This document shows, one piece after another, positions 1 to 9,648 of a stretch of 64,000 nucleotides of DNA (the stretch's first letter is position 1; each line of letters opens with the position of its first letter). The DNA is from Gammaproteobacteria bacterium. GTDB taxonomy: Bacteria; Pseudomonadota; Gammaproteobacteria; Enterobacterales; Kangiellaceae. The DNA lies in NCBI GenBank assembly GCA_013373375.1, contig JABXHY010000009.1, forward strand, positions 248,001 through 312,000, written 5' to 3'. Below the pieces are notes generated by a model that did not search any database, was not told the DNA's origin, and saw only the letters and a program-made list of their open reading frames with translations. The translations under genes were made by a program, and so were the position numbers.

Positions 1-192
1 GTTAATACCCATGGCCTTGATGGAAAAGCCGTCTTTAACCGAATCGAAAATGCGGGTGTTACCGGCGACTGGCGATACCCGAATGTTATTCGAGTTGCCC
101 CTGTTCCTTTGTACAACACTTTCGAAGACTGTTATCGCTTTGTGCAAATTTTAAAGGAAAGTTTACAAACTGATGAACAAACGGCCAGCTAA
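1..192 (+). CDS. kynU: Kynureninase, C-terminal fragment
   Basis: An open frame enters from the left edge and ends at the TAA at 190-192, giving the last 63 residues. The segment with [20 protein letters not shown] and [13 protein letters not shown] reads as the C-terminal end of kynureninase, the PLP enzyme that cleaves kynurenine or 3-hydroxykynurenine to anthranilate or 3-hydroxyanthranilate plus alanine. The identification is supported by the next gene, 14 bases downstream on the same strand, which encodes the preceding enzyme of the pathway. The catalytic lysine lies outside the window, so activity cannot be judged here. Confidence 0.85.
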   Translation, partial: VNTHGLDGKAVFNRIENAGVTGDWRYPNVIRVAPVPLYNTFEDCYRFVQILKESLQTDEQTAS

Positions 193-206
193 AAGGATAA
201 ATCGCT

Positions 207-1571
207 ATGACTGATAAACACATCACTTTAATTGGTGCGGGCTTAGTGGGAAGTTTGACTGCCGTTTTTCTGGCGAAGCGTGGCTTCACCGTAGACGTTT
301 ACGAGCGCCGGCCTGACATGCGTAAAGAAAATATTTCCGCGGGCCGCTCGATCAATTTAGCATTAGCAAACCGTGGCATTCATCCGCTAGAAAAAGCCGG
401 ACTCATGGATGATGTATGGCCAATGCTAACGACGATGAAAGGTCGAATGATCCATGATAAGACTGGACAATGTCATTTACAGCCTTATGGCCAAAGACCT
501 GAAGAAGTCATTTATTCTGTGCCGAGAGCAGACTTAAATAAACTGTGCATGACTGCAGCAGAGCAACATGGCAACGTCACCATCCACTTTAATCATAAAT
601 GTAATCGAGTAGATTTTGAAAACAATACAGTCGAATTAGAAGACACGTTAACTAACACTGTTTTTGAGAAGCCTTTTACTCGAATTATCGGCACAGATGG
701 CAGTGCATCTTCAGTGCGAGAGGCCATTCATGAACGCACATCCAGTCACAATTTTGTTGAGCCATTAGGGCATGGGTATAAAGAGTTAACCATTCCTCGC
801 GGTCAACAAAATAAATTTCAAATCGAAGAGCAAGCATTGCACATTTGGCCTCGTGGTGGCTTCATGGTGATTGCATTACCCAATAAAGACGGTAGCTTTA
901 CGGTAACTCTTTTTATGCCCAATGAAGGGCCTGTCAGTTTTTCTGAAATTAATAACGAGCAAAAACTAAAAGACTTTTTCGCCCAAGAATTTCCAGATGC
1001 GTTGCCTCTTCTCCCTAATTTGGTCGAGGAATATTTTGAAAACCCGACAGGCAACCTTGCTACTGTTCGATGTAAGCCATGGCATTATCAAGACAAAGCG
1101 ATCATTATTGGCGACGCAGCACATGCCATAGTACCGTTTCACGGTCAGGGAATGAACTGTGGATTTGAGGATGCTTGGGAACTGACGCAACAAATTGATC
1201 AACATGGAGATGAGTGGATAAGAATATTCAGCAATACCGATAGTCAACGATATACCAATGGCAATGCAATCGCTGACATGGCGATCGAGAATTACATCGA
1301 AATGCGCGACTCAGTAAATGATCCTGTATTTCGTTTAAAAAAAGAACTGTCATTTGAACTTGAAAAACGTTGGCCAACGCTATTTATTCCGCGTTACTCG
1401 ATGGTTATGTTTCATCGACTACCCTATTCGGAAGCTCAGGCTCGCGGGAAAATTCAACAAGAAATATTAAGTCAATTGGTTGAAGACAAGACACAAGTTG
1501 AACAAGTCGATTTTAAACTTGCTGAAAAACTCATACACGATAAGCTATCAGAATTTGTTTTTACTCATTAA
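207..1571 (+). CDS. kmo: Kynurenine 3-monooxygenase
   Basis: This is an FAD- and NADPH-dependent aromatic hydroxylase that converts L-kynurenine to 3-hydroxykynurenine. The 454-residue length suits the family. The N terminus carries the FAD-binding GAGLVG at 10-15, with the ribose-binding Glu33 at the end of the second strand, followed by the KMO-typical AGRSINLAL block near 45-53. The second FAD motif GDAAH starts at residue 302 and runs into FHGQGMNCGFEDA, a block characteristic of KMO within the wider UbiH/PHBH-like hydroxylases. An AAGGA ribosome-binding site precedes the ATG. It follows kynU by 14 bases, so the two are probably cotranscribed. The product can feed NAD synthesis or aromatic catabolism; the genes needed to decide are not in the window. 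Confidence 0.93.
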   Translation: MTDKHITLIGAGLVGSLTAVFLAKRGFTVDVYERRPDMRKENISAGRSINLALANRGIHPLEKAGLMDDVWPMLTTMKGRMIHDKTGQCHLQPYGQRPEEVIYSVPRADLNKLCMTAAEQHGNVTIHFNHKCNRVDFENNTVELEDTLTNTVFEKPFTRIIGTDGSASSVREAIHERTSSHNFVEPLGHGYKELTIPRGQQNKFQIEEQALHIWPRGGFMVIALPNKDGSFTVTLFMPNEGPVSFSEINNEQKLKDFFAQEFPDALPLLPNLVEEYFENPTGNLATVRCKPWHYQDKAIIIGDAAHAIVPFHGQGMNCGFEDAWELTQQIDQHGDEWIRIFSNTDSQRYTNGNAIADMAIENYIEMRDSVNDPVFRLKKELSFELEKRWPTLFIPRYSMVMFHRLPYSEAQARGKIQQEILSQLVEDKTQVEQVDFKLAEKLIHDKLSEFVFTH

Positions 1572-1593
1572 ATAAGCAAGGATTGAAGCGAAT

Positions 1594-2559
1594 ATGTTGC
1601 TGCAAAAACTCGGTAAAGTATTACTGTGGGTCGCTGGTATATTGATCATCATTATTTCAGTACCGGTGATTATTTTTTGGCAACCCGATCAATCACTCGC
1701 AGAATTAAAACCCAAGTGGATCAACGAGCAGTCTGAATTTATCGATCTCGGCGGTATGCAAGTTCATATTAGAGACGAAGGCAACCCAGAGTCAGATCAT
1801 ACGCTAGTGTTAATTCATGGTACTGGCGCGTCTCTTCATACTTGGGAAGCCTGGGTCGAAGAGCTTGCGAGTTCATATCGAGTGATCAGTTTGGATTTGC
1901 CAGGATATGGTTTAACGGGACCGCATCCAGAGCACGATTATCGAGGTGAAAAATACGCTGATATTATTGCCCAACTCATCAAACAAAGAAATGCCAGCAA
2001 TGTTGTCTTAGCAGGTAATTCATTGGGGGGATACATAGCTTGGGTCACCGCGACGTTACACCCAGAAAGAATAAACGGCTTGGTCTTAATTGACTCCAGC
2101 GGCATGCCCTCAAAAGCAAAGTCGGTACCAGTCGGATTTAAGCTTGCCAGACTGCCAGGATTTAACTTTCTCTTAGAAAATGTATTACCTCGTAGAGTCA
2201 TACGTTCCAGTTTAGAAAATGTTTACGGTGATCCTGATAAAGTGACCGACCAACTTGTCGATCGTTACTTTGATATGGCAACACGAGAAGGTAATCGCAA
2301 TGCAATACGACAACCGCGTAAGCGCTCTCAGATAGAAGATTTAAGAACTAAGTTATCAAACCTCTCGGTCCCCTGCTTAATTCAATGGGGAGAAAAAGAT
2401 CAGTTGATACCAGTAGAGGCGGCCTACAAATTTAAAGAATTGATGCCGCACTGCGAACTCGTTACTTATCCTGAGCTTGGACATGTTCCCCATGAAGAAG
2501 ATCCAGCAGAAACGCTTACTGCACTAAAAACATTTATCGAAAGTTTAAAAACAAATTAA
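1594..2559 (+). CDS. Membrane-anchored alpha/beta hydrolase
   Basis: A 321-residue alpha/beta-hydrolase-fold protein with one hydrophobic N-terminal segment (about residues 7-29), so it is probably anchored with the catalytic domain in the periplasm. The oxyanion region LIHGTGAS is near residue 75. The nucleophile is Ser143 in GNSLGG, the likely acid is Asp269 in GEKD, and the base is His297 in GHVPHEEDP, so the triad is complete. An AAGGA site sits upstream of the ATG, and the gene follows kmo by 22 bases on the same strand, which suggests an operon. It does not look like the known kynurenine formamidases, and the substrate cannot be named. Its 3' end overlaps the converging HIT gene by 4 bases. 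Confidence 0.85.
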   Translation: MLLQKLGKVLLWVAGILIIIISVPVIIFWQPDQSLAELKPKWINEQSEFIDLGGMQVHIRDEGNPESDHTLVLIHGTGASLHTWEAWVEELASSYRVISLDLPGYGLTGPHPEHDYRGEKYADIIAQLIKQRNASNVVLAGNSLGGYIAWVTATLHPERINGLVLIDSSGMPSKAKSVPVGFKLARLPGFNFLLENVLPRRVIRSSLENVYGDPDKVTDQLVDRYFDMATREGNRNAIRQPRKRSQIEDLRTKLSNLSVPCLIQWGEKDQLIPVEAAYKFKELMPHCELVTYPELGHVPHEEDPAETLTALKTFIESLKTN

Positions 2560-2966
2560 AGAACAGGAACTAATTTTTGTTTTAGCTTTTTAATTAACTT
2601 TTCTTTTTCGTCTTGCGGATATGCTTTCGGAGGATGAGCTCCCCAAACTGGACCTGGCCAGGCAATGTCTTCTTTAAAACGAGCGACCACATGGACATGT
2701 AATTGCCTGACAATGTTTCCGAGTGCGCCTATGTTTAATTTGTCAGGATTGAAAATTTGTTTGAGAGCCTTCGAGGTTTCGGCCACTTCATCCCAAAGGT
2801 TATGTTGCTGTTCTCGAGTAAGTTCATAGACTTCTTCAATATCAGACACTTTTGGTACTAAAATTAGCCAAGGGTACTGTTTATCATTCATTAGGAGCAG
2901 CTGACAGAAATGCAGCTCCGTTACCAAATCGCAATCCTTACTCAATTTTTCATCAAGGCGAAACAT
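2556..2966 (-). CDS. HIT family hydrolase
   Basis: A 136-residue histidine-triad protein, a family of nucleotide hydrolases and transferases acting on dinucleoside polyphosphates or nucleotide conjugates. The motif is Q88-L-H90-V-H92-V-V: the first histidine of the canonical triad is glutamine, while the position equivalent to the catalytic middle histidine is kept. This variant, followed by ARFKEDIAWPGPVWG, is a recognisable gammaproteobacterial subgroup. A GGGAG site precedes the ATG by six bases. It is a single gene converging on the hydrolase gene. The specific substrate is unknown. Confidence 0.88.
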   Translation of the reverse strand: MFRLDEKLSKDCDLVTELHFCQLLLMNDKQYPWLILVPKVSDIEEVYELTREQQHNLWDEVAETSKALKQIFNPDKLNIGALGNIVRQLHVHVVARFKEDIAWPGPVWGAHPPKAYPQDEKEKLIKKLKQKLVPVL

Positions 2967-3064
2967 TGTTTTACTCCCTTATATGATTTAGCGCCAGTAG
3001 AATGCTCTGTAACTGTATTAATTTACCCAGTTACTTTAATATTTGCAATTAGTTACAGCACTTT

Positions 3065-5341
3065 TTAATTTGAACAAATCGAGAAACCTTCAGGTACAAA
3101 TCCATTAACAAAGGGCTCACAGTCGCCGAACCAGCCACTCTTTGCAGTGACAATTCCTCTCGGTTGAACGAGTTCTAAAGGCTTTTGCTCTGTCGACTTC
3201 ATAAAATCAGACCATACTTGCATTGCACCACTGCTACCAGTTAAATTCATTGGCTGATTATCATCTAAGCCTAGCCAAGCAACTGCAACATATTGTTGAC
3301 TAAACCCTGCAAACCAACTGTCTTTTAAATCGTCCGTTGTTCCCGTTTTTCCCGCAAGGGCTAAATTGCCAAGCTGTTGACCTAATCCTTTAGCAGTACC
3401 CTCTACTACAACTTTTTGTAAGGTACGATTCACAAGATAAACCGATTCTGGCGACACAGCCTGATGAGCGGTTACAGCGTATCGGTTTAGTAATTTACCA
3501 TTAGAATCGACAACGCTATGGATAATAGAAGACTCAACTCTCAGTCCGTTTGATGCGAGAACTTGATAAAGTTTAAGCAGTTCATAAGGAGACATCTCTT
3601 GTGCCCCTAGCGCTAAAGACGGAAATGCTTTTAGCTCTCGCTTAAAACCACTTTCATAAAGCAACTCAACAATATTTTCAATACCAACCGACATTGCAAG
3701 ACGTGCTGTCGACAAGTTGTAAGAGTGAACAAGCGCTTCTTCAAGACGAACCTCTCCATGTTGCTCACCGTCATAGTTTTTTGGTTGCCATAGCGATCCA
3801 TCCGTCGCTGTCAGGGAAAAACTTTGATCTTTTAATTCTGTTTGCAAAGAAAACCGCTGGGCACGTTGTAATGCTGCGAGATACACAAAAGGCTTGATGG
3901 CAGATCCCGTTTGTCGATACGCATCGATGGCTCGATTAAAACCATCGTACTTAGGATTTTTATCGCCGACGATTGCCAAAATATTCCCGGACAACCGATC
4001 ACTAACGATCAGAGCTCCTTGTAAATCTTCCGGTACCGATGGATAACTTTTTGTAAACCAGCTTACTCGCTGCGCCAAGGCTTGCTCAGCTGCGATTTGA
4101 ATATTTGGATCGATAGATGTAAAGACCGATAAATCGTCATGGTTTAGTTGGTCTAAAGAATAATGTTGCTGTAATTGTCGACGTACCATACTAATAGCAG
4201 CAGGCATACTCGAATTTACACTTTGACCTTTTGCAACAACTTGCAGAGAACGTTTTTTTGCTGCCGCTAATTGTTCCGAGGTGATTTTTCCAAATTCTGC
4301 TAATTGCTCAAGAATGAGGTCACGACGCTCAAGTGCTCTATTGGGATGACGCCTTGGCTCATAAAATGAAGGGCCGCGAACCAGAGCAACTAATGTTACT
4401 GTTTGCGCCAAATTCAATTGAGTTAAATCTTGGTCAAAATAAAAACGACTAGCTTTCGCAAAGCCGTGTATTGCACGGCCGCCATCTTGTCCAAGATAGA
4501 CCTCATTGATATAAGCTTCGAGAATTTCTGGTTTGCTGTAACGTTGCTCTAGAATCAATGCCATTACAGCTTCTCGAGCTTTTCTCCACAGAGTACGTTC
4601 GTTATTCAGAAAATAATTTTTTACCAACTGTTGAGTTAAGGTACTGCCTCCTTGAGTAATTTTGCCACTCGATACATTCTGTCCCAATGCCCTTGCGATA
4701 CCTTTAGCGGATATACCAATATGCTCAAAAAATTCTCTATCTTCAGAAATAATTAGAGCATCAATTAAATAGTGAGGAACCTTATCGATGGCAATAAGCT
4801 CACGGTCTTCTGAAACGAGGGGGTTAATACGATCAATAAAAACAGGTTCTAGGCGAAAAGGAGAATAAGTTCCATCTCCGGACAGCAGTCTAATTTTTTC
4901 AATTACATTTTGTCGTAAAGTTAGACTTACTTTTCGAGCTGGTTCGAAGTGGTCGGGAAATTGAAAGCCGCGTAAATAAATAATGTAATCATTATTGTAA
5001 CGTTCGTATTGTCCTGGTTGAGTGGCTTTGACCGAAATCCGATAGTTCAGTAATTTTAACTCCATCAACAACTGACGATGGTTAATCGACTCTCCTTCTA
5101 ATAAGCTAAGAGGTCTCGCATAAACTTTAGCAGGAACTAACCAGCGATTAGTCGCAAATTTTTCTTCAATTTCAGCATCGCTGTAAATAACAAGACCAAT
5201 CAGTGCAACCACTAACAAAATGAAGGTACGAACAATTAACTTTCGCCAACTAAACTTATGATTCTCTGTATTTTTTGAGCTTTTATTTAAAGGCTTATTA
5301 TTCTTTTTCTTACCTTCATTTTTATTCGATTTCTTAGTCAT
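3065..5341 (-). CDS. mrcB: Penicillin-binding protein 1B (bifunctional glycosyltransferase/transpeptidase)
   Basis: A class A PBP that polymerises lipid II and cross-links peptidoglycan in the periplasm. The 758 residues show a Lys/Asn-rich cytoplasmic tail, one membrane helix (about 35-53), a UB2H-like region before residue 150, and the GT51 domain with the catalytic Glu200 in SEDREFFEHIG and the conserved GGSTLTQQLVKNYFL block. The transpeptidase motifs are S480-A-I-K483, S540-Y-N542 and K665-T-G667. The UB2H region and overall order favour PBP1b over PBP1a, which would imply an LpoB-type activator elsewhere. It is transcribed alone, divergent from thpR. Confidence 0.93.
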   Translation of the reverse strand: MTKKSNKNEGKKKNNKPLNKSSKNTENHKFSWRKLIVRTFILLVVALIGLVIYSDAEIEEKFATNRWLVPAKVYARPLSLLEGESINHRQLLMELKLLNYRISVKATQPGQYERYNNDYIIYLRGFQFPDHFEPARKVSLTLRQNVIEKIRLLSGDGTYSPFRLEPVFIDRINPLVSEDRELIAIDKVPHYLIDALIISEDREFFEHIGISAKGIARALGQNVSSGKITQGGSTLTQQLVKNYFLNNERTLWRKAREAVMALILEQRYSKPEILEAYINEVYLGQDGGRAIHGFAKASRFYFDQDLTQLNLAQTVTLVALVRGPSFYEPRRHPNRALERRDLILEQLAEFGKITSEQLAAAKKRSLQVVAKGQSVNSSMPAAISMVRRQLQQHYSLDQLNHDDLSVFTSIDPNIQIAAEQALAQRVSWFTKSYPSVPEDLQGALIVSDRLSGNILAIVGDKNPKYDGFNRAIDAYRQTGSAIKPFVYLAALQRAQRFSLQTELKDQSFSLTATDGSLWQPKNYDGEQHGEVRLEEALVHSYNLSTARLAMSVGIENIVELLYESGFKRELKAFPSLALGAQEMSPYELLKLYQVLASNGLRVESSIIHSVVDSNGKLLNRYAVTAHQAVSPESVYLVNRTLQKVVVEGTAKGLGQQLGNLALAGKTGTTDDLKDSWFAGFSQQYVAVAWLGLDDNQPMNLTGSSGAMQVWSDFMKSTEQKPLELVQPRGIVTAKSGWFGDCEPFVNGFVPEGFSICSN

Positions 5342-5494
5342 TTTTTTCTTATCTTGTTTTTTATCTTGGCTTTATTGTCTTGAAACTGTAACTTGTTGTT
5401 CAAATCTTAGCTATAATTATACTTTTCGTACTATCTTGCTCAGATATCATTGAGAGTGTATTAGTTCATATTTAATTTACACAGCTTATTTATT

Positions 5495-6073
5495 ATGAAA
5501 CTTAGTTCTAGAGGTCAGCACCGACTGTTTTTTGCCATTGATATAGATGACTCTACTCGCCAATCTTTAGATGCGTGGAGTCAAAGTATCAACTTGAACG
5601 GCCGTCGAGTGCCATCAGATAATTATCATATCACACTACAGTTTTTAGGGAATATTTCAAATCATCAAGTGTTTGATGTGATAGACACTATTGAACAGCC
5701 TAATTTTTCTCCATTTCATATTACTTTCTCAAACACGGGCTATTATCCTAAAAATGAAATTTTATTTTTAGATGTCGAAGAAGGAAAAGAGCAAATATCG
5801 TCAATAGCAAAATACATCAACCGTTCATTGCAAAATCTAAATTTTATTAAGCGAGAAAAAAGGAATTTTCATCCTCATCTCACAATCGCCAGAGAGGCAA
5901 AACCACCGGTCGATTTTAATTGCGACGCCCCGATAAGAATGCTCGTGAAGTTTATTAGTTTGATGGAATCAATAACGATTAAGTCCGGTGTATATTATGA
6001 AACCGTTGAGCAGTGGCCTATTTTTCAGTTATCAGAAAAAGACATCATGTTAGGACTTAAACCAGACGAATAG
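5495..6073 (+). CDS. thpR: RNA 2',3'-cyclic phosphodiesterase
   Basis: A 2H phosphoesterase of the ThpR/LigT family that hydrolyses 2',3'-cyclic phosphate RNA ends. The two catalytic HxTx motifs are present, H45-I-T47 within YHITLQFLG and H128-L-T130 within HPHLTIAR, spaced as usual in a protein of 192 residues. The FFAID segment near the start and the RVP before the first motif are family features. The gene stands alone, divergent from mrcB and converging on the DUF945 gene, with a strong shared terminator after it. I see no good ribosome-binding site before the ATG. Confidence 0.9.
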   Translation: MKLSSRGQHRLFFAIDIDDSTRQSLDAWSQSINLNGRRVPSDNYHITLQFLGNISNHQVFDVIDTIEQPNFSPFHITFSNTGYYPKNEILFLDVEEGKEQISSIAKYINRSLQNLNFIKREKRNFHPHLTIAREAKPPVDFNCDAPIRMLVKFISLMESITIKSGVYYETVEQWPIFQLSEKDIMLGLKPDE

Positions 6074-6126
6074 AGAGCGGAGTTTTAAATTATCGATTCT
6101 GAGAATATTGTTTTTCTAATTATCTA

Positions 6127-6160
6127 ATAAAAAAAGGGAGCCACGTGCTCCCTTTTTTTT
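6127..6160. terminator. Bidirectional rho-independent terminator
   Basis: A G+C-rich stem (GGGAGC pairing with GCTCCC, loop CACGT) is flanked by an A-run on the left and a T-run on the right. It can therefore terminate transcripts from both converging genes, thpR and the DUF945 gene. Confidence 0.92.
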
Positions 6161-6181
6161 ATTTTGGAAAAGACGTTCCGT

Positions 6182-7480
6182 CTACATTCCTGGCATACCT
6201 TGCATTGGCTGACCGTTAATTAAAGGTTGTCCATTTTCAAACGCAGCATTTACTCGCAAGGTTCCGTTATCTTTTACAACATAATTAATTTGAGAATACT
6301 GCTCGATCATTGGACCTAAACCTTTATTGTTGAAAAAGGCTTCCGGACCTTCCGCTTCAAATTTAGCAGAAGTAGCCATCATTAAACTCATTGGATTTGA
6401 AGCGTCAACTTTACTTTGATCAACAACAACATCCATTTGGGCCTTTATCGCACCATCGGGTGTTACGATTTGCGTATCTTTCATCTGGAAAGAAGGCCCC
6501 TTTTGAACCAGCTGCATTAGTGTATTCATCATTTGCATTTGATAAGCAGATACATCCATGCCTTCAAGTGCAGCAGCTTGCATCTTCTGAGTTTGCTCCA
6601 TAAACTGCTCGAGTACAGCTAAGTCCAAGCCTTTAAAATATAACTTAATAGCATTATCGGTATACTTTTCGCCCATCGCGTTTAGTGACGCTATCGACAT
6701 TTCAAATGATGCATCTAGAGCATCTTTCTGCTCACCTGCTAATGCGCTATCAAATTTAGCCTTCATATCGTCAATTTGCATAAAATTATAATCTTCACGA
6801 TAAGAAATTGAATCAACCGAATAGCTACCGCCACCTTGATAAAGAGCTGTGCCTGCAAGCATGTTTCCAGAAATCAACTGTTGATCAAAATCCATTTTCA
6901 CGCCACTGATCGATAAGCCATTTTCGTCACCTTCCTTAAAAGTAATACCAGGCCAGTTAAGACCCCCGACGACTTCTTTAAACGACATATCAGTATCAAC
7001 GTGCATTTCACCTTCCGAAACATTAAGCTCACCACCATCTTTACTAAATGCTAAACCTTTAAAATAAACATCACCTTCTATTGCACCTGAAAAACCAGAA
7101 AAGAAATGAATATCAAACAAGTTATCAACATCGATATCTGATGGAAATTCAGATTTTAATTCATCCGAAAAAACTAATTCTGTGTTTAAAAAATACCAAC
7201 CAATCTTAAGCCCTTCTTCAGTAAACAGTATTGGACCATAAGACTGACTTTGATTAAGAGTTACTATCGTTTCCTGACTCATTTCATCTTTCAACGCAAT
7301 GTTTGCACTAGAACTGAAAAGGCCACCTGATTCGTCAACCAGGCTGGCAGAAACACCTGGCAATTTATTTAACTCTGAAATCTCTTGCGCAAAGACTCCC
7401 TGCGAATTGCTTTTCACAAAAAATAAAACGCCAATATAAGCGACAATTAAAACCACAACTCCAATGATAAGTTTTTTCAT
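6182..7480 (-). CDS. DUF945 (YdgA-like) family protein
   Basis: A 432-residue protein with one hydrophobic N-terminal segment (about 3-18), so it is likely tethered to the inner membrane or exported with an uncleaved signal anchor. The body is acidic with repeated beta-strand-like segments, and the overall pattern (N-terminal anchor, SQSYGPILF-like block near 85, AKFEAEGPEAF and the late NGQPLINGQP) matches the DUF945/YdgA family, whose function is not established. The last residues are rich in Met, Pro, Gly and Gln. A good AAGGA ribosome-binding site precedes the ATG. It converges on thpR. Confidence 0.75.
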   Translation of the reverse strand: MKKLIIGVVVLIVAYIGVLFFVKSNSQGVFAQEISELNKLPGVSASLVDESGGLFSSSANIALKDEMSQETIVTLNQSQSYGPILFTEEGLKIGWYFLNTELVFSDELKSEFPSDIDVDNLFDIHFFSGFSGAIEGDVYFKGLAFSKDGGELNVSEGEMHVDTDMSFKEVVGGLNWPGITFKEGDENGLSISGVKMDFDQQLISGNMLAGTALYQGGGSYSVDSISYREDYNFMQIDDMKAKFDSALAGEQKDALDASFEMSIASLNAMGEKYTDNAIKLYFKGLDLAVLEQFMEQTQKMQAAALEGMDVSAYQMQMMNTLMQLVQKGPSFQMKDTQIVTPDGAIKAQMDVVVDQSKVDASNPMSLMMATSAKFEAEGPEAFFNNKGLGPMIEQYSQINYVVKDNGTLRVNAAFENGQPLINGQPMQGMPGM

Positions 7481-7596
7481 ATTGTTTCCTTGATACTTAA
7501 CCCAAATTTAAAATAATAATATTTGTATCTGACTTTCTTATTTAAATTGATGAGACTATCGATAGTCATGAAAATCAACAATTTCTTACAGACGAT

Positions 7597-8886
7597 TTAT
7601 TCTTCTAGCATTACTCTGGCGATAGTTCTTATACCTTTCCCGGTTCCGCCAGCGGATAAATAACCCGATTCTGAACCATTCATGCAGGCCGCAAGATCAA
7701 AATGAGCCCAACGACATCCCTTGCCGACAAAGCGTGATAAAAATCCAGCGGCATTGCTCGCACCACCAGGTCCACCACCTTTAACAGGCCGGCTATTTGC
7801 TGTATCAGCATAATTTGACGGAGTCGCAGCAGCATGAAAAGGTTCTAATGGAAGGTTCCAATGTTTTTCATTTTCCCGCTTTGAACAGTTTAAAATGGTT
7901 TCCACTAAATGACTGTCAAATGAAAACACTGCGTTATAGTGTTCTCCGAGCGCAGTAACTGCAGCGCCCGTTAAAGTTGCTGCGTCGATAATTAATTCTG
8001 CTCCACTTTCGCTCGCCAGTATTAGGCCATCAGCCAACACCAAGCGGCCTTCCGCATCAGTATTTAAAATTTCAACACTAGTACCGTTTCGGTAAGTCAA
8101 AATATCACCAAGCTTGTAGGCATGGCCACTTATAAGATTTTCAGCACAACAAAGGTACAATTTGACTCTTTGTTTCAAACCATTCGCAATGGCCAGACCC
8201 AGCGCGCCAGCGACTGTCGCTGCTCCACCCATATCAGCTTTCATATGCAACATGGATTCGCTCGCTTTAATCGAGTAACCACCGCTATCGAAAGTAATTC
8301 CTTTTCCTACCAAAGCCACTTTTGGCGGCGCATCCCCCCAGCCATCTGGCGTATAGTCCAACTCTAAAAGTGCAGGTTCGCGATCGCTGCCTCGACCAAC
8401 GCCATGAATCCCGACCAATCCCTCATCAACCAGTTGTTGACCGGATAAAATTTTATAATTCACGTTTCCGGGAGCAAAGCTTGCGATAAACTCTGCGGTG
8501 TCTCTGGCGAGCACCATCGGAGACATTTCTTCGGGTGTACGGTTTACCTGTTCACGCGTCCAGTAACTGCTCTTAATCAATGCTTCAAGTTGAAGCTGTT
8601 GTTCTTGAGGCAGTTCGGCGTAGCTAACCTCCGGTATAAATTTAGGTGAATAGACACCTTGAGCGAAAGCAAATTGACGCTCCATATCCCATCCATCACC
8701 AACCAGTTCAAAGGCTTTAAAGCTCAAGGCTAATAACTGCCGACAGGATGTTTGGATTGACTCAAGTTGAAGATAATTCGCTAAGTGTAACGTTGCTGTA
8801 TCACCATTAAATGAAATCGGTGATTTTTCCGACCATACACCTTCTGCAGGTTTTTCCAGTATTTGCACCTTCAAGGCTGAGCTCAT
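7597..8886 (-). CDS. pepB: Aminopeptidase B (M17 family)
   Basis: A two-metal M17 leucyl-aminopeptidase-type enzyme. The 429 residues and the C-terminal catalytic sequence align by eye with enterobacterial PepB rather than the longer PepA. Metal and catalytic residues are visible: Lys195 and Asp200 in GKGITFDSGG, Lys207, Asp218 in DMGGAA, and Asp277, Glu279 and Arg281 in NTDAEGR. The YLCCAENLISG block after them is also PepB-like. GAGGAG precedes the ATG. It lies downstream of ribA on the same strand with a 177-base gap holding a hairpin. The expected role is late peptide breakdown in the cytoplasm. Confidence 0.9.
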   Translation of the reverse strand: MSSALKVQILEKPAEGVWSEKSPISFNGDTATLHLANYLQLESIQTSCRQLLALSFKAFELVGDGWDMERQFAFAQGVYSPKFIPEVSYAELPQEQQLQLEALIKSSYWTREQVNRTPEEMSPMVLARDTAEFIASFAPGNVNYKILSGQQLVDEGLVGIHGVGRGSDREPALLELDYTPDGWGDAPPKVALVGKGITFDSGGYSIKASESMLHMKADMGGAATVAGALGLAIANGLKQRVKLYLCCAENLISGHAYKLGDILTYRNGTSVEILNTDAEGRLVLADGLILASESGAELIIDAATLTGAAVTALGEHYNAVFSFDSHLVETILNCSKRENEKHWNLPLEPFHAAATPSNYADTANSRPVKGGGPGGASNAAGFLSRFVGKGCRWAHFDLAACMNGSESGYLSAGGTGKGIRTIARVMLEE

Positions 8887-8950
8887 CTTAACTCCTCGTA
8901 GACTAAGCGATAATTATTTCAATAAAGTTCAAGAAAACAGACTAGCAAGA

Positions 8951-8982
8951 ACCCTGACACTAGGCAAAGCTATTGTCAGGGT
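8951..8982. terminator. Perfect 9-bp stem-loop between ribA and pepB
   Basis: ACCCTGACA and TGTCAGGGT form a perfect stem with a 14-base loop, 82 bases after the ribA stop. There is no clean T-run on either side, so it may be a weak ribA terminator or an mRNA stability element, not a classical intrinsic terminator. Confidence 0.4.
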
Positions 8983-9063
8983 GTCTTTAAAATATCTTTA
9001 AATTGGGAAGTTGCGTAATCTTAGGCACTGAACATTTGTCAGCTTTCAATATGAAAGGCCACT

Positions 9064-9648
9064 TTAGAACATATGGCCAAGCTTGCCATGTTTGGTCGAT
9101 AAATATTTTTCGTTGTGCGGATTTTTACCATATTTCATTGGCACTCGCTCGACAACGGTAATGCCGGCCTGTTCTAACGCAGCAACTTTGCGTGGATTAT
9201 TCGTCATTAATTTTATATTAGTGACGCCAAGTGCTTTGAGTGTGAGCCCGGCGAGTGAAAAGTCTCGTGCATCAGCGGCAAAACCTAATTTTTCATTTGC
9301 CTCAACGGTGTCTAAGCCCTGATCTTGTAGCGCATAAGCTTTAATTTTATTGACCAACCCAATGCCTCGACCTTCCTGGCGAAGGTATAACAGCACGCCG
9401 CGGCCTGCTTCAGCTATCTTTTGCAAAGCCGCTTCCAGTTGCGGTCCACAGTCACATCGAGCGCTAAAAAGTGCATCTCCAGTTAAGCATTCAGAATGAA
9501 CTCTAACCAGCACAGGCTCAGCTCCATCTAGCGATCCCATGGTCAAGGCGACGTGCTCTTTTTGACTCGCGTTATCCTCAAGCGCATGAATTTGAAACTC
9601 ACCCCACTTGGTGGGCAATTTAGCCGAAGCAGCTTCAATGAATGACAT
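9064..9648 (-). CDS. ribA: GTP cyclohydrolase II
   Basis: This enzyme opens GTP in the first committed step of riboflavin synthesis, releasing formate and pyrophosphate. The 194-residue protein has the zinc-binding cysteines Cys54, Cys65 and Cys67 in [15 protein letters not shown], at the same numbers as E. coli RibA, and the RQEGRGIGL substrate loop at 90-98. It is a stand-alone RibA, with no fused RibB domain. A GGA-type ribosome-binding site precedes the ATG. I found no FMN riboswitch signature in the 211-base upstream gap. Confidence 0.95.
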   Translation of the reverse strand: MSFIEAASAKLPTKWGEFQIHALEDNASQKEHVALTMGSLDGAEPVLVRVHSECLTGDALFSARCDCGPQLEAALQKIAEAGRGVLLYLRQEGRGIGLVNKIKAYALQDQGLDTVEANEKLGFAADARDFSLAGLTLKALGVTNIKLMTNNPRKVAALEQAGITVVERVPMKYGKNPHNEKYLSTKHGKLGHMF

